Below, piece by piece: positions 45,318 to 54,645 of a stretch of DNA of 64,000 nucleotides. Positions within the stretch are counted from its first letter, which is position 1, and each line of letters begins with the position of its first letter. Both the position numbers and the translations under genes were made by a program. The DNA comes from Pseudomonadota bacterium. GTDB taxonomy: Bacteria > Pseudomonadota > Gammaproteobacteria > Xanthomonadales > Rhodanobacteraceae. Location: NCBI GenBank assembly GCA_021795435.1, contig JAJYPJ010000003.1:32962-96961 (forward strand), given 5' to 3'. Under the pieces are notes generated by a model. That model saw only the letters and a list, made by a program, of their open reading frames with translations, was not told the DNA's origin and searched no databases.

Positions 45318-46283
45318 CTAGTGCATGGCCAGCAGATACATGGCCAGCAGGTTGAACGCCAGTAGGCCGAGCGCAGCAGGCCACTGAGCGCGGATGACGG
45401 CCCATGGGCTATCCAGCTCCAGCAGTGCGACGGGCACGATGTTGAAGTTGGCTGCCATTGGGGTCAGCAGGGTGCCGCAATATCCGCACAGCATGCCGAG
45501 TGATCCAACGACCGCCGGATTCGCGCCATGCAGATGGACCAGCAGCGGCAAGCCGATGCCCGCAGTCAGAACGGGGAACGCGGCGAACGCATTGCCCATG
45601 ATGACCGTGAAGACCAGCATCCCGAGGCCGTAGGCCAGCACGCATGCGCCATAGCTTGCGGTTGGGATTACCTCGCCAACCAGCCTCGCGAGCAACTGCC
45701 CGACGCCGGCGGCCTCGAACAAGCTACCCAACGCGGCAAGGACCAGCGGCAGCAGCGCCGCCCAGCCCAGGATGTCGATCAGGCGCCTGCTTTCGTGCAC
45801 GACCGCGCTGGCGGGAGCTCGGGTCAACGCCCATGCAGCGAACATGGCCACGAGCGATGCCAGTGCAAGGCCGATGAGCGCCTGCTGTGGCGGATTCAGG
45901 AGGGGCTCTCCGGCGATGCGGATCGCGGAGCCAAACAACGCGAACACCAGGGTCAGCGACGGGATGAGCATTGCCGGCCAGAGCAGGCGGTGTCCCAGGC
46001 GGTCCGCGAGCGACTGCCGAAACTGCAGTGGTGCCTCTTCCGTATCGACTCGGCGCATGCCGGGCGCCAGGATCGCCAGCGCCAACACCCCTGCGCCGGC
46101 GAGTTGGGCAGGCAACGGATTGCCCGCATGCTCTGCCTGCAGCACCCAATGACCAGCGGCCAGGAGCAACGCGAGGATCAACCAGAAGGCTGCTCGGGCA
46201 TGGTGCCTGCTCCGCAGGTTAAGCCATGCCGTCGCGGCGAGCAGCAGAGCCAGCAGTTGATAGCACCACTCAAGATGGAGCAT
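45318..46283 (-). CDS. DUF979-family membrane protein (predicted 5-oxoproline or peptide transporter subunit)
   Basis: A 321-residue integral membrane protein with about nine or ten helices (WCYQLLALLLAATAWL, ILALLLAAGHWVLQ and others). The conserved FTVIMGNAFAAFPVLTAGIG and LCGYCGTLLTPMAANFNIVP match DUF979. The start MLHLEWCY lies inside the end of the DUF969 gene. DUF969 and DUF979 always occur as a pair and often beside pcp and pxp genes, so the pair is probably a two-part transporter, an inference from context. The track's longer frame is not real. Confidence 0.88.
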   Translation of the reverse strand: MLHLEWCYQLLALLLAATAWLNLRSRHHARAAFWLILALLLAAGHWVLQAEHAGNPLPAQLAGAGVLALAILAPGMRRVDTEEAPLQFRQSLADRLGHRLLWPAMLIPSLTLVFALFGSAIRIAGEPLLNPPQQALIGLALASLVAMFAAWALTRAPASAVVHESRRLIDILGWAALLPLVLAALGSLFEAAGVGQLLARLVGEVIPTASYGACVLAYGLGMLVFTVIMGNAFAAFPVLTAGIGLPLLVHLHGANPAVVGSLGMLCGYCGTLLTPMAANFNIVPVALLELDSPWAVIRAQWPAALGLLAFNLLAMYLLAMH

Positions 46284-46995
46284 GTTGGTCTTCCGAGCCG
46301 CGTGATGCCCCGTCGCGATCCACTTTGCGTCTGCGTGCGAACCGTTGCACGCGGAGTGCATGGAGGACGAATGCCGCCAGCGCCGTCGGCAACGCCCAAA
46401 GCGCAATGTGCAGCGGTGACAGGGTGATTCCCTGCTGCGCATAGAAACTGTGGATCAGCAGCACGCCGCCCAGTGCTATGAATACGTCTTCGCCAAAAAA
46501 CAGGCCGATGTTGTCGGTGGCTGCTGCCAATGCCCGCACGTCCATGGTCTGGCGTGCATCGCTGGGCACGGGTTCGTCGATGCCTTGCTCCCTTCTGGCT
46601 GCAGCCTCGGCCATGGGTGCCAACAGCGGACGCACGGTCTGCGCCTGGCCCGCGACATTGGTCAGGCCGAGCATGGACAGCAGCTGCCGAAGCGCCAGAT
46701 AGCCGATAAGCAATCTCGCCAGCGTCAGACCAGCCAATTGACCAATCCACCTTTGCGCATGCTCGCGCAGTCCAGCGCGTTCAAGCAGGCCGATCGCGGG
46801 CAGCGTAACGACATACAACAGCAGCACACGGTTGGCGGTGAAACTGGTGCCAAGCAGCTCGAGCACGTGCGCGGGCGAGAAGCCGGCGAGCAGGCCGCTG
46901 AGTATCCCGGCAACCACCACCACGGGAACCGGATTCCAGCGGCGCGCAAAGCCCAGGATGACGAGTGCAACGCCCAGCAGAGGCCACGCGTTCAT
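46270..46995 (-). CDS. DUF969-family membrane protein (partner of DUF979)
   Basis: A 241-residue integral membrane protein starting MNAWPLLGVALVILGFA. It has about six helices and the conserved LLLYVVTLPAIGLLERAGLREHAQ and LGLTNVAGQAQTVRPLLAPMAEAAA. A charged, Arg-rich cytoplasmic tail follows the last helix. Its start overlaps the pxpA stop (ATGA) and its end overlaps DUF979 by 14 bases. The pair resembles half-transporters of the ion-transporter superfamily. Confidence 0.88.
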   Translation of the reverse strand: MNAWPLLGVALVILGFARRWNPVPVVVVAGILSGLLAGFSPAHVLELLGTSFTANRVLLLYVVTLPAIGLLERAGLREHAQRWIGQLAGLTLARLLIGYLALRQLLSMLGLTNVAGQAQTVRPLLAPMAEAAARREQGIDEPVPSDARQTMDVRALAAATDNIGLFFGEDVFIALGGVLLIHSFYAQQGITLSPLHIALWALPTALAAFVLHALRVQRFARRRKVDRDGASRGSEDQHAPS

Positions 46996-47747
46996 GGATG
47001 TGCCCGCACATGGACTCCCGCGGCCGCCAGCGAGGCATGAACTTTTTGCGCAACGGCAGCCGCGTCGGCGCGGTCACCATGTACGCACAGGGTGTCGACG
47101 GAGACTGCCAGCAACTCACCGTTCGGCGTCGCCACTTGACCACAGGTAGCCATGAGACGCGCCTGCTCTGCAGCTTGCGCGGGATCCAGGATCGAGCCGG
47201 CCAAACCGCGCCGAAGCAAATGGCCGTCCACATCGTACCCGCGATCGACGAACCCCTCGCGCAACGTGCGCAGGTCGTGCCTGGCAGCGGCGCGCGCCAA
47301 GGCACTACCGTCTTGGGTCAAGATATAGAGTGACGCATCGAACGAGCGCACTGCGTCGGCGAATGCACGCGCCAATGCATCATCGGTACCCGCTTGATGG
47401 TACAGGGCTCCATGCGCCTTCACGTGGTGCAAGCGCACGCCGGCACTCCGCGTGAACGCGTCGAGCGCGCCCAGTTGATAGATGACGAGCGCATGGAGAT
47501 CCTCAGGGCTTATGTCCATGGAACGCCGCCCGAAGCCTTGCAGATCAGGCAGGGCGACATGGGCGCCAATGGCCACGCCATGATCCCGCGCCAGGGCGAC
47601 GGTGGCCCGCATGGTCCCCGGATCGCCCGCGTGCATGCCGCAGGCCACGTTGGCCGAGCTGATCCATGGCATCACCGCTTCGTCTTGGCCCATGCGCCAT
47701 ATTCCAAAGGACTCACCCATGTCGCAGTTGAAATCAATGCCCTTCAT
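46992..47747 (-). CDS. pxpA: 5-oxoprolinase subunit PxpA (LamB/YcsF family)
   Basis: A 251-residue subunit of the prokaryotic ATP-dependent 5-oxoprolinase, which converts 5-oxoproline to glutamate. It starts with the family signature DFNCDMGESFGIWRMG (seen here as GIDFNCDMGESFG). Then come MPWISSANVACGMHAGDPGTM, GAHVALPDLQGFGRRSMD and VKAHGALYH, the metal- and substrate-site blocks. It overlaps pxpC upstream and DUF969 downstream by 4 bases each, giving tight coupling. Confidence 0.95.
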   Translation of the reverse strand: MKGIDFNCDMGESFGIWRMGQDEAVMPWISSANVACGMHAGDPGTMRATVALARDHGVAIGAHVALPDLQGFGRRSMDISPEDLHALVIYQLGALDAFTRSAGVRLHHVKAHGALYHQAGTDDALARAFADAVRSFDASLYILTQDGSALARAAARHDLRTLREGFVDRGYDVDGHLLRRGLAGSILDPAQAAEQARLMATCGQVATPNGELLAVSVDTLCVHGDRADAAAVAQKVHASLAAAGVHVRAHP

Positions 47748-48709
47748 GCCTGCTCCAGACGTCGTCGTATATGCGCCATGAGTTCGCTGCGGGCGCGTTG
47801 CCGCTCCTCCCGCAGCCTATGCGCCTCAGCGGCGCTGATCAGGGTGAAGCGTACCGCAGCGCCAGGGCGAGCCTGCGCCAGCCGTGCGTGATCCACCGCT
47901 GCAATGATGCCGATGCATGGGTACCCACCACTGACCGGATGCTCGCCCAGCAGGATCATTGGCCGGCCATCGGGGGGAAGTTGCACGACACCTTCAACGA
48001 GCGGCTCGGATACGCATTCAAGCGAATGGCGGAACTGCAGCGGGTCCCCGTCCAGGCGCAGGGCGACGCGGTTGCTGGTGGCACTGATGCGGAAGGGCTG
48101 TCGGCAGAGTACGTCGAGCGATCGCTGTTCCAATTGCGGCAGATCCCGCCCCGGCAGCAGTCGCAATGGTGACGCATCGGCGGTTGCGAACCATGGTCGC
48201 GGGTCTAGCGACCAGCGTGGCGCATTCTCTTTCGGGCGATCAGACGGAGCTCCCAGGGGCAGGCGATCGCCCGGGTTCAGGGTACGCGGGAGCGGTCCAA
48301 GGCCGGCATTCAAATCGGTCGAGCGGCTCCCGAGGACACAAGGCAGATCGATACCGCCGGCCAACGCCAGCCAAGCCCGTGCGCCACTCCGCGCTTGCGT
48401 GAACTCGAGGACTGATCCGGCGAATGCGCGATGACTGCGCCAAGCTTCCAGCGATCGACCATCCAGGCGGATGTCGAAAGGCGCACCGCAGAGCGCGAAT
48501 GCGGCACCGGTTTCGAACTTCAACCGCGGTCCGGCGAGCGTGATCTCCATTCCTGCGGCACCTGGTGCGTTTCCGACGAGGCTGTTGGCCAAGCAGAGTG
48601 CGTCTTGGTCCAACGCACCCGCTCGCCCGACGCCGATCGCGCCATACCCCACGCGTCCGAGGTCCTGAACGGTACTGCAGAGACCGCCAGCAAGCACGGA
48701 GACCGTCAT
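47744..48709 (-). CDS. pxpC: 5-oxoprolinase subunit PxpC (biotin-dependent carboxyltransferase/KipA family)
   Basis: A 321-residue protein of the AHS2/KipA family. GGLCSTVQDLGRVGYGAIGVGRAGALD is the N-terminal signature and FRHSLECVSEPLVEGVVQLPPDGRPMILLGEHPVSGGYP the conserved core. It forms a complex with PxpB that carries out the phosphorylation-linked step of 5-oxoproline cleavage. ATGA overlaps are present at both ends. Homologues are often mis-annotated as allophanate hydrolase subunit 2, but the context here fixes the role. Confidence 0.93.
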   Translation of the reverse strand: MTVSVLAGGLCSTVQDLGRVGYGAIGVGRAGALDQDALCLANSLVGNAPGAAGMEITLAGPRLKFETGAAFALCGAPFDIRLDGRSLEAWRSHRAFAGSVLEFTQARSGARAWLALAGGIDLPCVLGSRSTDLNAGLGPLPRTLNPGDRLPLGAPSDRPKENAPRWSLDPRPWFATADASPLRLLPGRDLPQLEQRSLDVLCRQPFRISATSNRVALRLDGDPLQFRHSLECVSEPLVEGVVQLPPDGRPMILLGEHPVSGGYPCIGIIAAVDHARLAQARPGAAVRFTLISAAEAHRLREERQRARSELMAHIRRRLEQA

Positions 48710-49404
48710 GCGCCGGGCTCGGAGCTGGCGCCCGCGGGGCCGTCAATGGGGACGAATCGCACCCGGTCCCCGGGCTTCAGCAGGCAGGGCGGTTTGCGCG
48801 CCGCGTCGAACAGGCGAATCCGGGTGCGGCCGATCAGATGCCAGCCACCCGGCAGCTCCGAGGGATAGATGCCCGTCTGGGCACCGCCGATCGCAACGGA
48901 TCCCGCCGGCACGCGTACACGCGGCGTGCTTCGGCGCGGTGAATGGAGACGGACATCAAGGCCCAGCAGGTACGGAAAGCCTGGTGCGAATCCCAGCATG
49001 GCGACTTGGTATGTGGGAGCGCAGTGGCGGGCCACGAACTCGTGTGGATCCAGTCCATGGGCATCTGCGAGTGCCACGAGATCCGGACCGTCCGCACCGC
49101 CGTAGCGCACCTCGATTTCGAGGATTTCCCCGGACAAGGCTGGATAGGCCTGCCGGAGCATGGGCTCGATCCGGGATCGAAGCGCTTCATGGGCGTGAGC
49201 ACACTGCCCGCCCCAGTACGTCGGATCAAAGCGGAGCAGAAGGCTTGCGTAGCCTGGCACGATCTCCTCGATGCCCGGCAGCGCGGCTGCTGCGATGGCT
49301 CTGGCCAGCGCATGCACGCGTGCATTCAGCGACTGATCGATCTTCTGCTCCCATCGCACGATCAGGGAGCACTCGCCGAGTGGTTCGAATTGCGGCCATG
49401 ACAT
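48706..49404 (-). CDS. pxpB: 5-oxoprolinase subunit PxpB (KipI family)
   Basis: A 232-residue AHS1/KipI-family protein, first gene of the operon. The signatures are LGECSLIVRWEQKID, VAMLGFAPGFPYLLGLD and VPAGSVAIGGAQTGIYPSELPGGWHLIGRT. The start MSWPQFEPLGE is preferred to the track's ATG seven codons upstream. It is divergent from the ndh-like gene, with 119 bases between. Confidence 0.93.
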   Translation of the reverse strand: MSWPQFEPLGECSLIVRWEQKIDQSLNARVHALARAIAAAALPGIEEIVPGYASLLLRFDPTYWGGQCAHAHEALRSRIEPMLRQAYPALSGEILEIEVRYGGADGPDLVALADAHGLDPHEFVARHCAPTYQVAMLGFAPGFPYLLGLDVRLHSPRRSTPRVRVPAGSVAIGGAQTGIYPSELPGGWHLIGRTRIRLFDAARKPPCLLKPGDRVRFVPIDGPAGASSEPGA

Positions 49405-49523
49405 GCATGCAGCGTGCCGTGGCAAACACGCGTCTGCAAGCGGCTGCGACGCTGCGCCTGCTGTTCTGCCCGCCGAGTTTGGCTAGCATGGCTTTTGCGT
49501 ATCGGCGCGTCGGGCAGGCAGGC

Positions 49524-50837
49524 ATGGCCAACGGGTTGCATCGTCTGGTGATTGTCGGTGGCGGCGCAGGGGGCCTGGAACTGGCCACGCGGATGTGCGC
49601 GCGCCGCCTGCGCAGGAGCGTGGAGGTCACCCTGATCGACGCCCAGCGGACGCATCTCTGGAAGCCGCTGTTGCACGAAGTGGCGGCGGGAAGTTTCGAT
49701 CCGGCGGAACACGCGTTGGAATATCTCGTGCATTCACGTCGGCACGGGATGCGGTTCCGCTTGGGATCGATGGAGCGGGTCGATCGGACGCAGCGTCAGG
49801 TCTGGCTGGCGCCGGTCATGGATCGGGATGGACGGGAGGTTCTTGCGAGGCGCAGCGTCGACTACGACACGCTAGTCCTGGCCGTCGGTAGTGAGGCCAA
49901 CGATTTTGGCGTCCCTGGCGTGGCCGAGCATTGCTGGTTTCTTGACACGCTTGCGGAAGCCAGGCGATTCCAGAGGCGGCTCATGGATGCGCTGTTGCGT
50001 TTTGCAAACCATGCCAACGAGCATCCGGATGCCATGTTCCACATTGCCATCGTCGGTGGCGGTGCCACGGGTGTCGAGTTGGCCGCCCAGCTACATCGCG
50101 TGAGCCGCGCGCTCGCGCAATACGGGCTCGAATCCCTTCAGCCTGAACGACGCATTTCGATCGCCATCATCGAGGCAGGCCCGAGAATCCTGCCGGGCTT
50201 GCCACCGAGGATGAGCATGGCGGTGACCGGTGAGCTGCAGCGCATCGGTATCAACGTGCTTACGAATCAGCGTGTCATCGGCGTCGATGACCATGCGCTG
50301 CAGCTCGGCAATGGCGAGCGCATCGTGGCCTCGGTCAAGGTCTGGGCAGCCGGTATCCGCGGACCCGCCTGCCTCGAACATTGCGAGGGCCTGGAACTGA
50401 ATCGCATCCGGCAGTTGATCGTAAGGCGCGATCTCCAGGTCACGCGGGACGAGTCCATTTTCGCCATGGGCGACTGTGCGGCGTTCCCTGTTGACGAGGG
50501 AGGGCGAGGCGTGCCGCCGCGGGCCCAGGCGGCGCATCAGCAGGCGGCCTTTCTGGCGCGCGCGCTCCGCCGGCGAATCCGCGGGCGAGCCGATTTGGGC
50601 GAATATCGCTATCGGGACTATGGCTCGCTGGTGGCCCTTGGCCATTACAGTACGGTCGGTAACCTCATGGGCGCCATTACCGGGAACGTCTGGATCTCGG
50701 GCTTCATTGCGCGACTCATGTATGTGTCGCTATACAAGCTCCATCAGGCTGCCCTCTACGGCTGGTGGCGAACCCTGCTGCTGGATCTTGCCAATCGACT
50801 GCGTCGGACGGTTGACCCGGAAATCAAGTTGCATTGA
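49524..50837 (+). CDS. ndh: Type II NADH dehydrogenase (Ndh-like flavoprotein)
   Basis: A 437-residue FAD/NAD(P) oxidoreductase. The FAD Rossmann motif LVIVGGGAGGLELATRM and the NAD motif IAIVGGGATGVELAAQLH are both complete, and SIFAMGDCAA is the second FAD contact. The C-terminal region (NVWISGFIARLMYVSLYKLHQAALYGWW) is hydrophobic and amphipathic, fitting peripheral binding to the inner membrane to reduce quinone. The start MANGLHRL is chosen; the track extends it 270 codons through antisense of pxpB. The class also contains sulfide:quinone reductases, but the CxxC or single Cys pattern of those is absent. Confidence 0.88.
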   Translation: MANGLHRLVIVGGGAGGLELATRMCARRLRRSVEVTLIDAQRTHLWKPLLHEVAAGSFDPAEHALEYLVHSRRHGMRFRLGSMERVDRTQRQVWLAPVMDRDGREVLARRSVDYDTLVLAVGSEANDFGVPGVAEHCWFLDTLAEARRFQRRLMDALLRFANHANEHPDAMFHIAIVGGGATGVELAAQLHRVSRALAQYGLESLQPERRISIAIIEAGPRILPGLPPRMSMAVTGELQRIGINVLTNQRVIGVDDHALQLGNGERIVASVKVWAAGIRGPACLEHCEGLELNRIRQLIVRRDLQVTRDESIFAMGDCAAFPVDEGGRGVPPRAQAAHQQAAFLARALRRRIRGRADLGEYRYRDYGSLVALGHYSTVGNLMGAITGNVWISGFIARLMYVSLYKLHQAALYGWWRTLLLDLANRLRRTVDPEIKLH

Positions 50838-50859
50838 GCGTGCTCAAGGTCCTCATGAA

Positions 50860-51285
50860 TCAGCCGCCACCCTTGAGCAGGTCCTCGAATTGCTTGCGGT
50901 CGAGGATCTTCACGGTCGTGATGGTGCACAGGTCACCGTTCGCGTCGATCGCGGTTTCGCCGGCAAAGCCGCACAGACGTGTGGGTGCCTGGGTCGACAT
51001 CTGCCAAGCGCTGGGCTTGTCGCGCCCGATATCGCAGCCCGCAGCGAATTGCACCTCAAAGTGCTGGCCTGAGACGGTCGCGACAGCGTAGCTCTGCGCA
51101 TCCAGTCGATCCCACCGTTGGATCTGCGTTGGATCCAGACACTTCGAGAGCTCCTGGATGGGTTGGGCTGTCGCCGAACCGGACTCCGGATTGGTTGCCT
51201 GGGCTCGTGCGACCGTCATTGCAGGCGCGAGCAGCACCAGAATGGCGATCGAGCGCCAGCAGCTTGGTGATCGACGATGTTGCAT
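50860..51285 (-). CDS. Small secreted protein (DUF6491-like)
   Basis: A 141-residue protein with a Sec signal peptide (SIAILVLLAPAMTVARAQA). The mature part has KCLDPTQIQRWDRLDAQSYAV and GDLCTITTVKILD, with four Cys that could form two disulfides. This resembles the DUF6491 family of small periplasmic proteins common in Xanthomonadales; the function is unknown. AGGGGG lies 8 bases before the second ATG, so I chose it over an ATG two codons earlier. The 74-residue track extension is not supported. Confidence 0.65.
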   Translation of the reverse strand: MQHRRSPSCWRSIAILVLLAPAMTVARAQATNPESGSATAQPIQELSKCLDPTQIQRWDRLDAQSYAVATVSGQHFEVQFAAGCDIGRDKPSAWQMSTQAPTRLCGFAGETAIDANGDLCTITTVKILDRKQFEDLLKGGG

Positions 51286-51463
51286 CCCCATTTCCCCCTG
51301 TTGACTTAACGAACGCCCCCGGACGCCCCTACGATAGCCGCGTGTCCGCCCGCCGCGCGAGGTGGTCGCTTGACGAGGTGTAAACAAACGTGACTCGCCA
51401 ATGGTCGTCGATGCAGGCAGGATAGGAAACCGAGCGCCAGTGCCCAACCGGGAAAATTTCCTA

Positions 51464-52114
51464 ATGCCGAGTTTTTCCAGTGCCTCCTTTCGGGATCGCG
51501 GCAGCATCGCCTACTGGCGAGCATTCATGCGGGCCTGGCTTCGCGATCCGTTGAGTACGGCGGCGATGTCGCCCTCAGGCGCCCAGCTCGCCGCCATGAT
51601 GGTGGCCCAATTGCCCGAGGATGCTGGAAGTGCCAGTTACCCGGTGATCGAGCTTGGTGCGGGAACCGGTGTCTTCACGGCAGCCCTCCTGGCAGCGGGC
51701 ATCGCGCCCGAGCGCCTGCTGGTCATCGAGCTGGACCGCGGTCTGCATCGCATCCTTCGCCAGCGTTTCCCGCATGTGGCTGTCGAGTGCGCCAATGCGT
51801 GCAGCTTGCCGGAAATCGCCGCTCGCCGCGGAATCCCTGCGCATTCCGTTGGAGCCATCGTCAGCGGCCTCGGCCTGCTTTCGATGCCGCGCAGCGCGGT
51901 GACGCGTGTGCTGGAAGCCAGCACGCACCTGCTCGCCGATGCAGGTCGGCTCGTCCAGTTCACCTACGGGCCATTGAGTCCTGTGCCCCGGGACTTGGCC
52001 TTGCGTCTCGGTCTTACTCCCCGGCGTTGCGGGCTAGCGTGGCGGAACATGCCGCCGGCAACGGTCTACTGCTACCAGCGGGCGGCGTCGTCCGCCAGTG
52101 GCAAGGGGCACTGA
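51464..52114 (+). CDS. SAM-dependent methyltransferase (phospholipid N-methyltransferase-like)
   Basis: A 216-residue class I methyltransferase. Motif I is VIELGAGTGVFTAALL, motif II ERLLVIELDRGLHRIL, followed by ANACSLPEIA and IVSGLGLLSMPRS (motif IV). The N-terminus YWRAFMRAWLRDPLSTAAMSPSG resembles the PmtA group of phosphatidylethanolamine methyltransferases and related rRNA adenine methyltransferase-like proteins. It is convergent with ppsA (5 bases between). A role in membrane lipid methylation is likely but unproven. Confidence 0.82.
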   Translation: MPSFSSASFRDRGSIAYWRAFMRAWLRDPLSTAAMSPSGAQLAAMMVAQLPEDAGSASYPVIELGAGTGVFTAALLAAGIAPERLLVIELDRGLHRILRQRFPHVAVECANACSLPEIAARRGIPAHSVGAIVSGLGLLSMPRSAVTRVLEASTHLLADAGRLVQFTYGPLSPVPRDLALRLGLTPRRCGLAWRNMPPATVYCYQRAASSASGKGH

Positions 52115-52119
52115 GATCT

Positions 52120-54483
52120 TCAGCCTTGGCGTCCTGCGAGGCGCAGCCAGGTATCCACGACCGTATCCGGGTTCAACGACATCGATTCGATGCCCTGGTC
52201 CATCAGCCATTCGGCCAAGTCAGGATGGTCCGACGGGCCCTGTCCGCAAATGCCAACGTACTTGCCTTTGGCACGTGCTGCGGCGATGGCCATTGCGAGC
52301 AGCCGTTTGACTGCGTCATTTCGTTCGTCGAACAGGCTGGCGACGATGGCTGAATCGCGGTCCAGCCCAAGCGTCAGCTGGGTCAGGTCGTTGGAGCCGA
52401 TCGAAAATCCATCGAAAACGTCGAGGAATTGCTCCGCCAGAAGCGCATTGGACGGTACTTCGCACATCATGATGACTTTGAGCCCATGCTTGCCTCGCTG
52501 CAGGCCGTTTTCGGCGAGGACTTCGATGACCTGCCGGCCTTCGTCCACCGTGCGAACGAAGGGGATCATCACCCATGCATTGGTGAGACCCATCTGCTCC
52601 CGAACCTTGCGCACGGCGCGACATTCCAGTGCAAAGGCAGCGCGGAAGGACGGGTCCACATAACGGCTGGCGCCCCGGAAGCCGATCATCGGATTTTCCT
52701 CGTGGGGCTCGTACGCCGCGCCACCGATCAGGTTGGCATATTCGTTCGACTTGAAGTCGCTCAGGCGAACGATGACCGGATTGGGCGCGAACGCAGCGGT
52801 GATCGTCGCGATGCCTTCGGCCAGACGATCCACATAGAAATCCACCGGGTTGGCATAGCCTGCGATGCGCGCGTCGATGCGCGCCCGCGTCTCAGGGTCC
52901 TGACGGTCGTACTCCAGCAGCGCCTTCGGATGCACGCCGATGTGGCTGGCGATGATCATCTCCAGGCGGGCAAGTCCGACGCCTGCATTCGGCAACATCG
53001 CGAAGTCGAACGCGCGCTCCGGATTGGCCACGTTCATCATGATCTTCAGCGGGGCAGGCGGCATCGCGCCCAAGTCGGCCTCGCGGCATTCGAACGGGAG
53101 CAGACCGTCGTAGACGTAGCCGGCATCGCCTTCCGCGCAGGAGACCGTCACGCTGGCGCCATTGGTGATGCGACGCGTGGCGTCCCCGCAGCCGACGACT
53201 GCCGGAATGCCTAGCTCCCGCGCGATGATGGCGGCATGGCAGGTGCGGCCACCGCGGTTCGTGACGATGGCGGCGGCCCGCTTCATGATGGGCTCCCAGT
53301 CGGGATCAGTCATGTCGGTCACCAACACATCGCCTGGCTGCACGAGGCTGATGTCGGCCACCGAGGCAACGACACGCGCGGTCCCCGCGCCGATCCGCTG
53401 GCCGATGGCACGGCCCTCGGCCAGCACGGTCCCTCTTTGCCCGAGTGTGTAGCGCTCCAGCTTGGTCGTGCGCGAACGCACCGTCTCCGGGCGCGCCTGG
53501 AGGATGTAGATGCGGCCGGTCTGGCCGTCCTTTCCCCACTCGATGTCCATGGGCCTTCCATAGTGCGCCTCGATGGCAAGGGCCAGTCGTCCCAGCTCGG
53601 CAAGGTCGGCTTCGTCCAGGCAAAACTTGCGGCGCAGGGACTCAGGCGTCGATTCGACGCGCACGCGCTCGCCCTCGTCGTCGGAAAAAACCATGCGCTG
53701 CTGCTTGCTGCCGAGCTGGCGGCGCAATAGTGCAAGGCGCCCCGCGCGCAGGTTGGGCTTGTAGAGGTAATACTCGTCCGGGTTCACGGCGCCCTGGACC
53801 ACCATTTCGCCTAGACCAAGGCTCGCGGTGATGAACACCACGTCGCGGAATCCGGACTCGGTATCCAGTGTGAACATCACGCCCGAGGTACCCAGGTCCG
53901 AACGGACCATCAGCTGGACGCCTGCGGAGAGGTACACCTTTTCGTGGGCGAATCCATGATGGGCCCGATAGGAAATGGCGCGATCGTTGAAAAGCGAAGC
54001 AAATACCTCGTGGACCTTCTCGACCACGGAGTCCTCGCCCACCACGTTGAGGTAAGTCTCCTGCTGACCCGCGAATGATGCGTCAGGCAGGTCCTCAGCC
54101 GTTGCGGAGGAGCGCACGGCGACGGCCGCAGGGTTCAGCCCACTATCGGCGCAAAGCTTGCGATAGGACGTGCGGATGCGTTCCTCGAGATCGGTTTGCA
54201 GTGGCGTCGCCATGATCCAGCGACGAATCTCGCTTCCAGCCGCGGCCAGGGCGGCGGTGTCGGCGGCATCGAGGCCTTCGAGTCGCTTGGCGATCCGGGC
54301 GTCCAGGCCACCTTGGGCCAGGAACTGCGCAAACGCGCGCGCCGTGGTGGCGAATCCACCCGGCACCGCCACCTTGGCGGCCCCCAGTTCGCGGATCATT
54401 TCGCCCAGCGAGGAATTCTTGCCGCCAACCTGGTCGTGGTCGGCAAGACCGATCTCGTTCAGCCACAGGACGGATGAATTCAA
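52120..54483 (-). CDS. ppsA: Phosphoenolpyruvate synthase
   Basis: A 787-residue gluconeogenic enzyme that converts pyruvate and ATP to PEP, AMP and phosphate. The N-terminal ATP-grasp domain begins [22 protein letters not shown] and includes [27 protein letters not shown]. The swivelling phosphohistidine domain has [20 protein letters not shown] with the catalytic His. The C-terminal PEP/pyruvate barrel has [12 protein letters not shown]. The start is TTG ([11 protein letters not shown]). It is divergent from ppsR, which controls it by phosphorylation. A nested inverted repeat lies between. Confidence 0.97.
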   Translation of the reverse strand: MNSSVLWLNEIGLADHDQVGGKNSSLGEMIRELGAAKVAVPGGFATTARAFAQFLAQGGLDARIAKRLEGLDAADTAALAAAGSEIRRWIMATPLQTDLEERIRTSYRKLCADSGLNPAAVAVRSSATAEDLPDASFAGQQETYLNVVGEDSVVEKVHEVFASLFNDRAISYRAHHGFAHEKVYLSAGVQLMVRSDLGTSGVMFTLDTESGFRDVVFITASLGLGEMVVQGAVNPDEYYLYKPNLRAGRLALLRRQLGSKQQRMVFSDDEGERVRVESTPESLRRKFCLDEADLAELGRLALAIEAHYGRPMDIEWGKDGQTGRIYILQARPETVRSRTTKLERYTLGQRGTVLAEGRAIGQRIGAGTARVVASVADISLVQPGDVLVTDMTDPDWEPIMKRAAAIVTNRGGRTCHAAIIARELGIPAVVGCGDATRRITNGASVTVSCAEGDAGYVYDGLLPFECREADLGAMPPAPLKIMMNVANPERAFDFAMLPNAGVGLARLEMIIASHIGVHPKALLEYDRQDPETRARIDARIAGYANPVDFYVDRLAEGIATITAAFAPNPVIVRLSDFKSNEYANLIGGAAYEPHEENPMIGFRGASRYVDPSFRAAFALECRAVRKVREQMGLTNAWVMIPFVRTVDEGRQVIEVLAENGLQRGKHGLKVIMMCEVPSNALLAEQFLDVFDGFSIGSNDLTQLTLGLDRDSAIVASLFDERNDAVKRLLAMAIAAARAKGKYVGICGQGPSDHPDLAEWLMDQGIESMSLNPDTVVDTWLRLAGRQG

Positions 54484-54539
54484 GACAGCGCTCCGCGGAG
54501 GTTCAGCCCGCTATTTTCAGCCGCATGTCTGGTTTAAAC

Positions 54540-54576
54540 AACCGTTTGAGCCGTCATGGGTCCCATGTAAACGGTT
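54540..54576. promoter_or_regulatory. Nested inverted repeat in the ppsA-ppsR promoter region
   Basis: AACCGTTT and AAACGGTT (8 bp, perfect) surround a second perfect dyad CATGGG-T-CCCATG. The right arm extends to TGTAAACGGTTACC, which looks like a LacI-family operator. It lies about 60 bases from ppsA and 70 bases from ppsR, so one regulator could act on both. Confidence 0.55.
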
Positions 54577-54645
54577 ACCGCGTGCCGTGCTGGCAATCTT
54601 GCCGGTGAGGCTGGCTAAACTGCGGGCCGGTAGCCAGGAGTCGCC

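Noticed and set aside
48708-49523. N-terminal extension of the Ndh-like gene in the ORF track
   Set aside because: The extra 272 codons read antisense through pxpB. The FAD motif begins directly after the ATG at 49524, as normal for the family.
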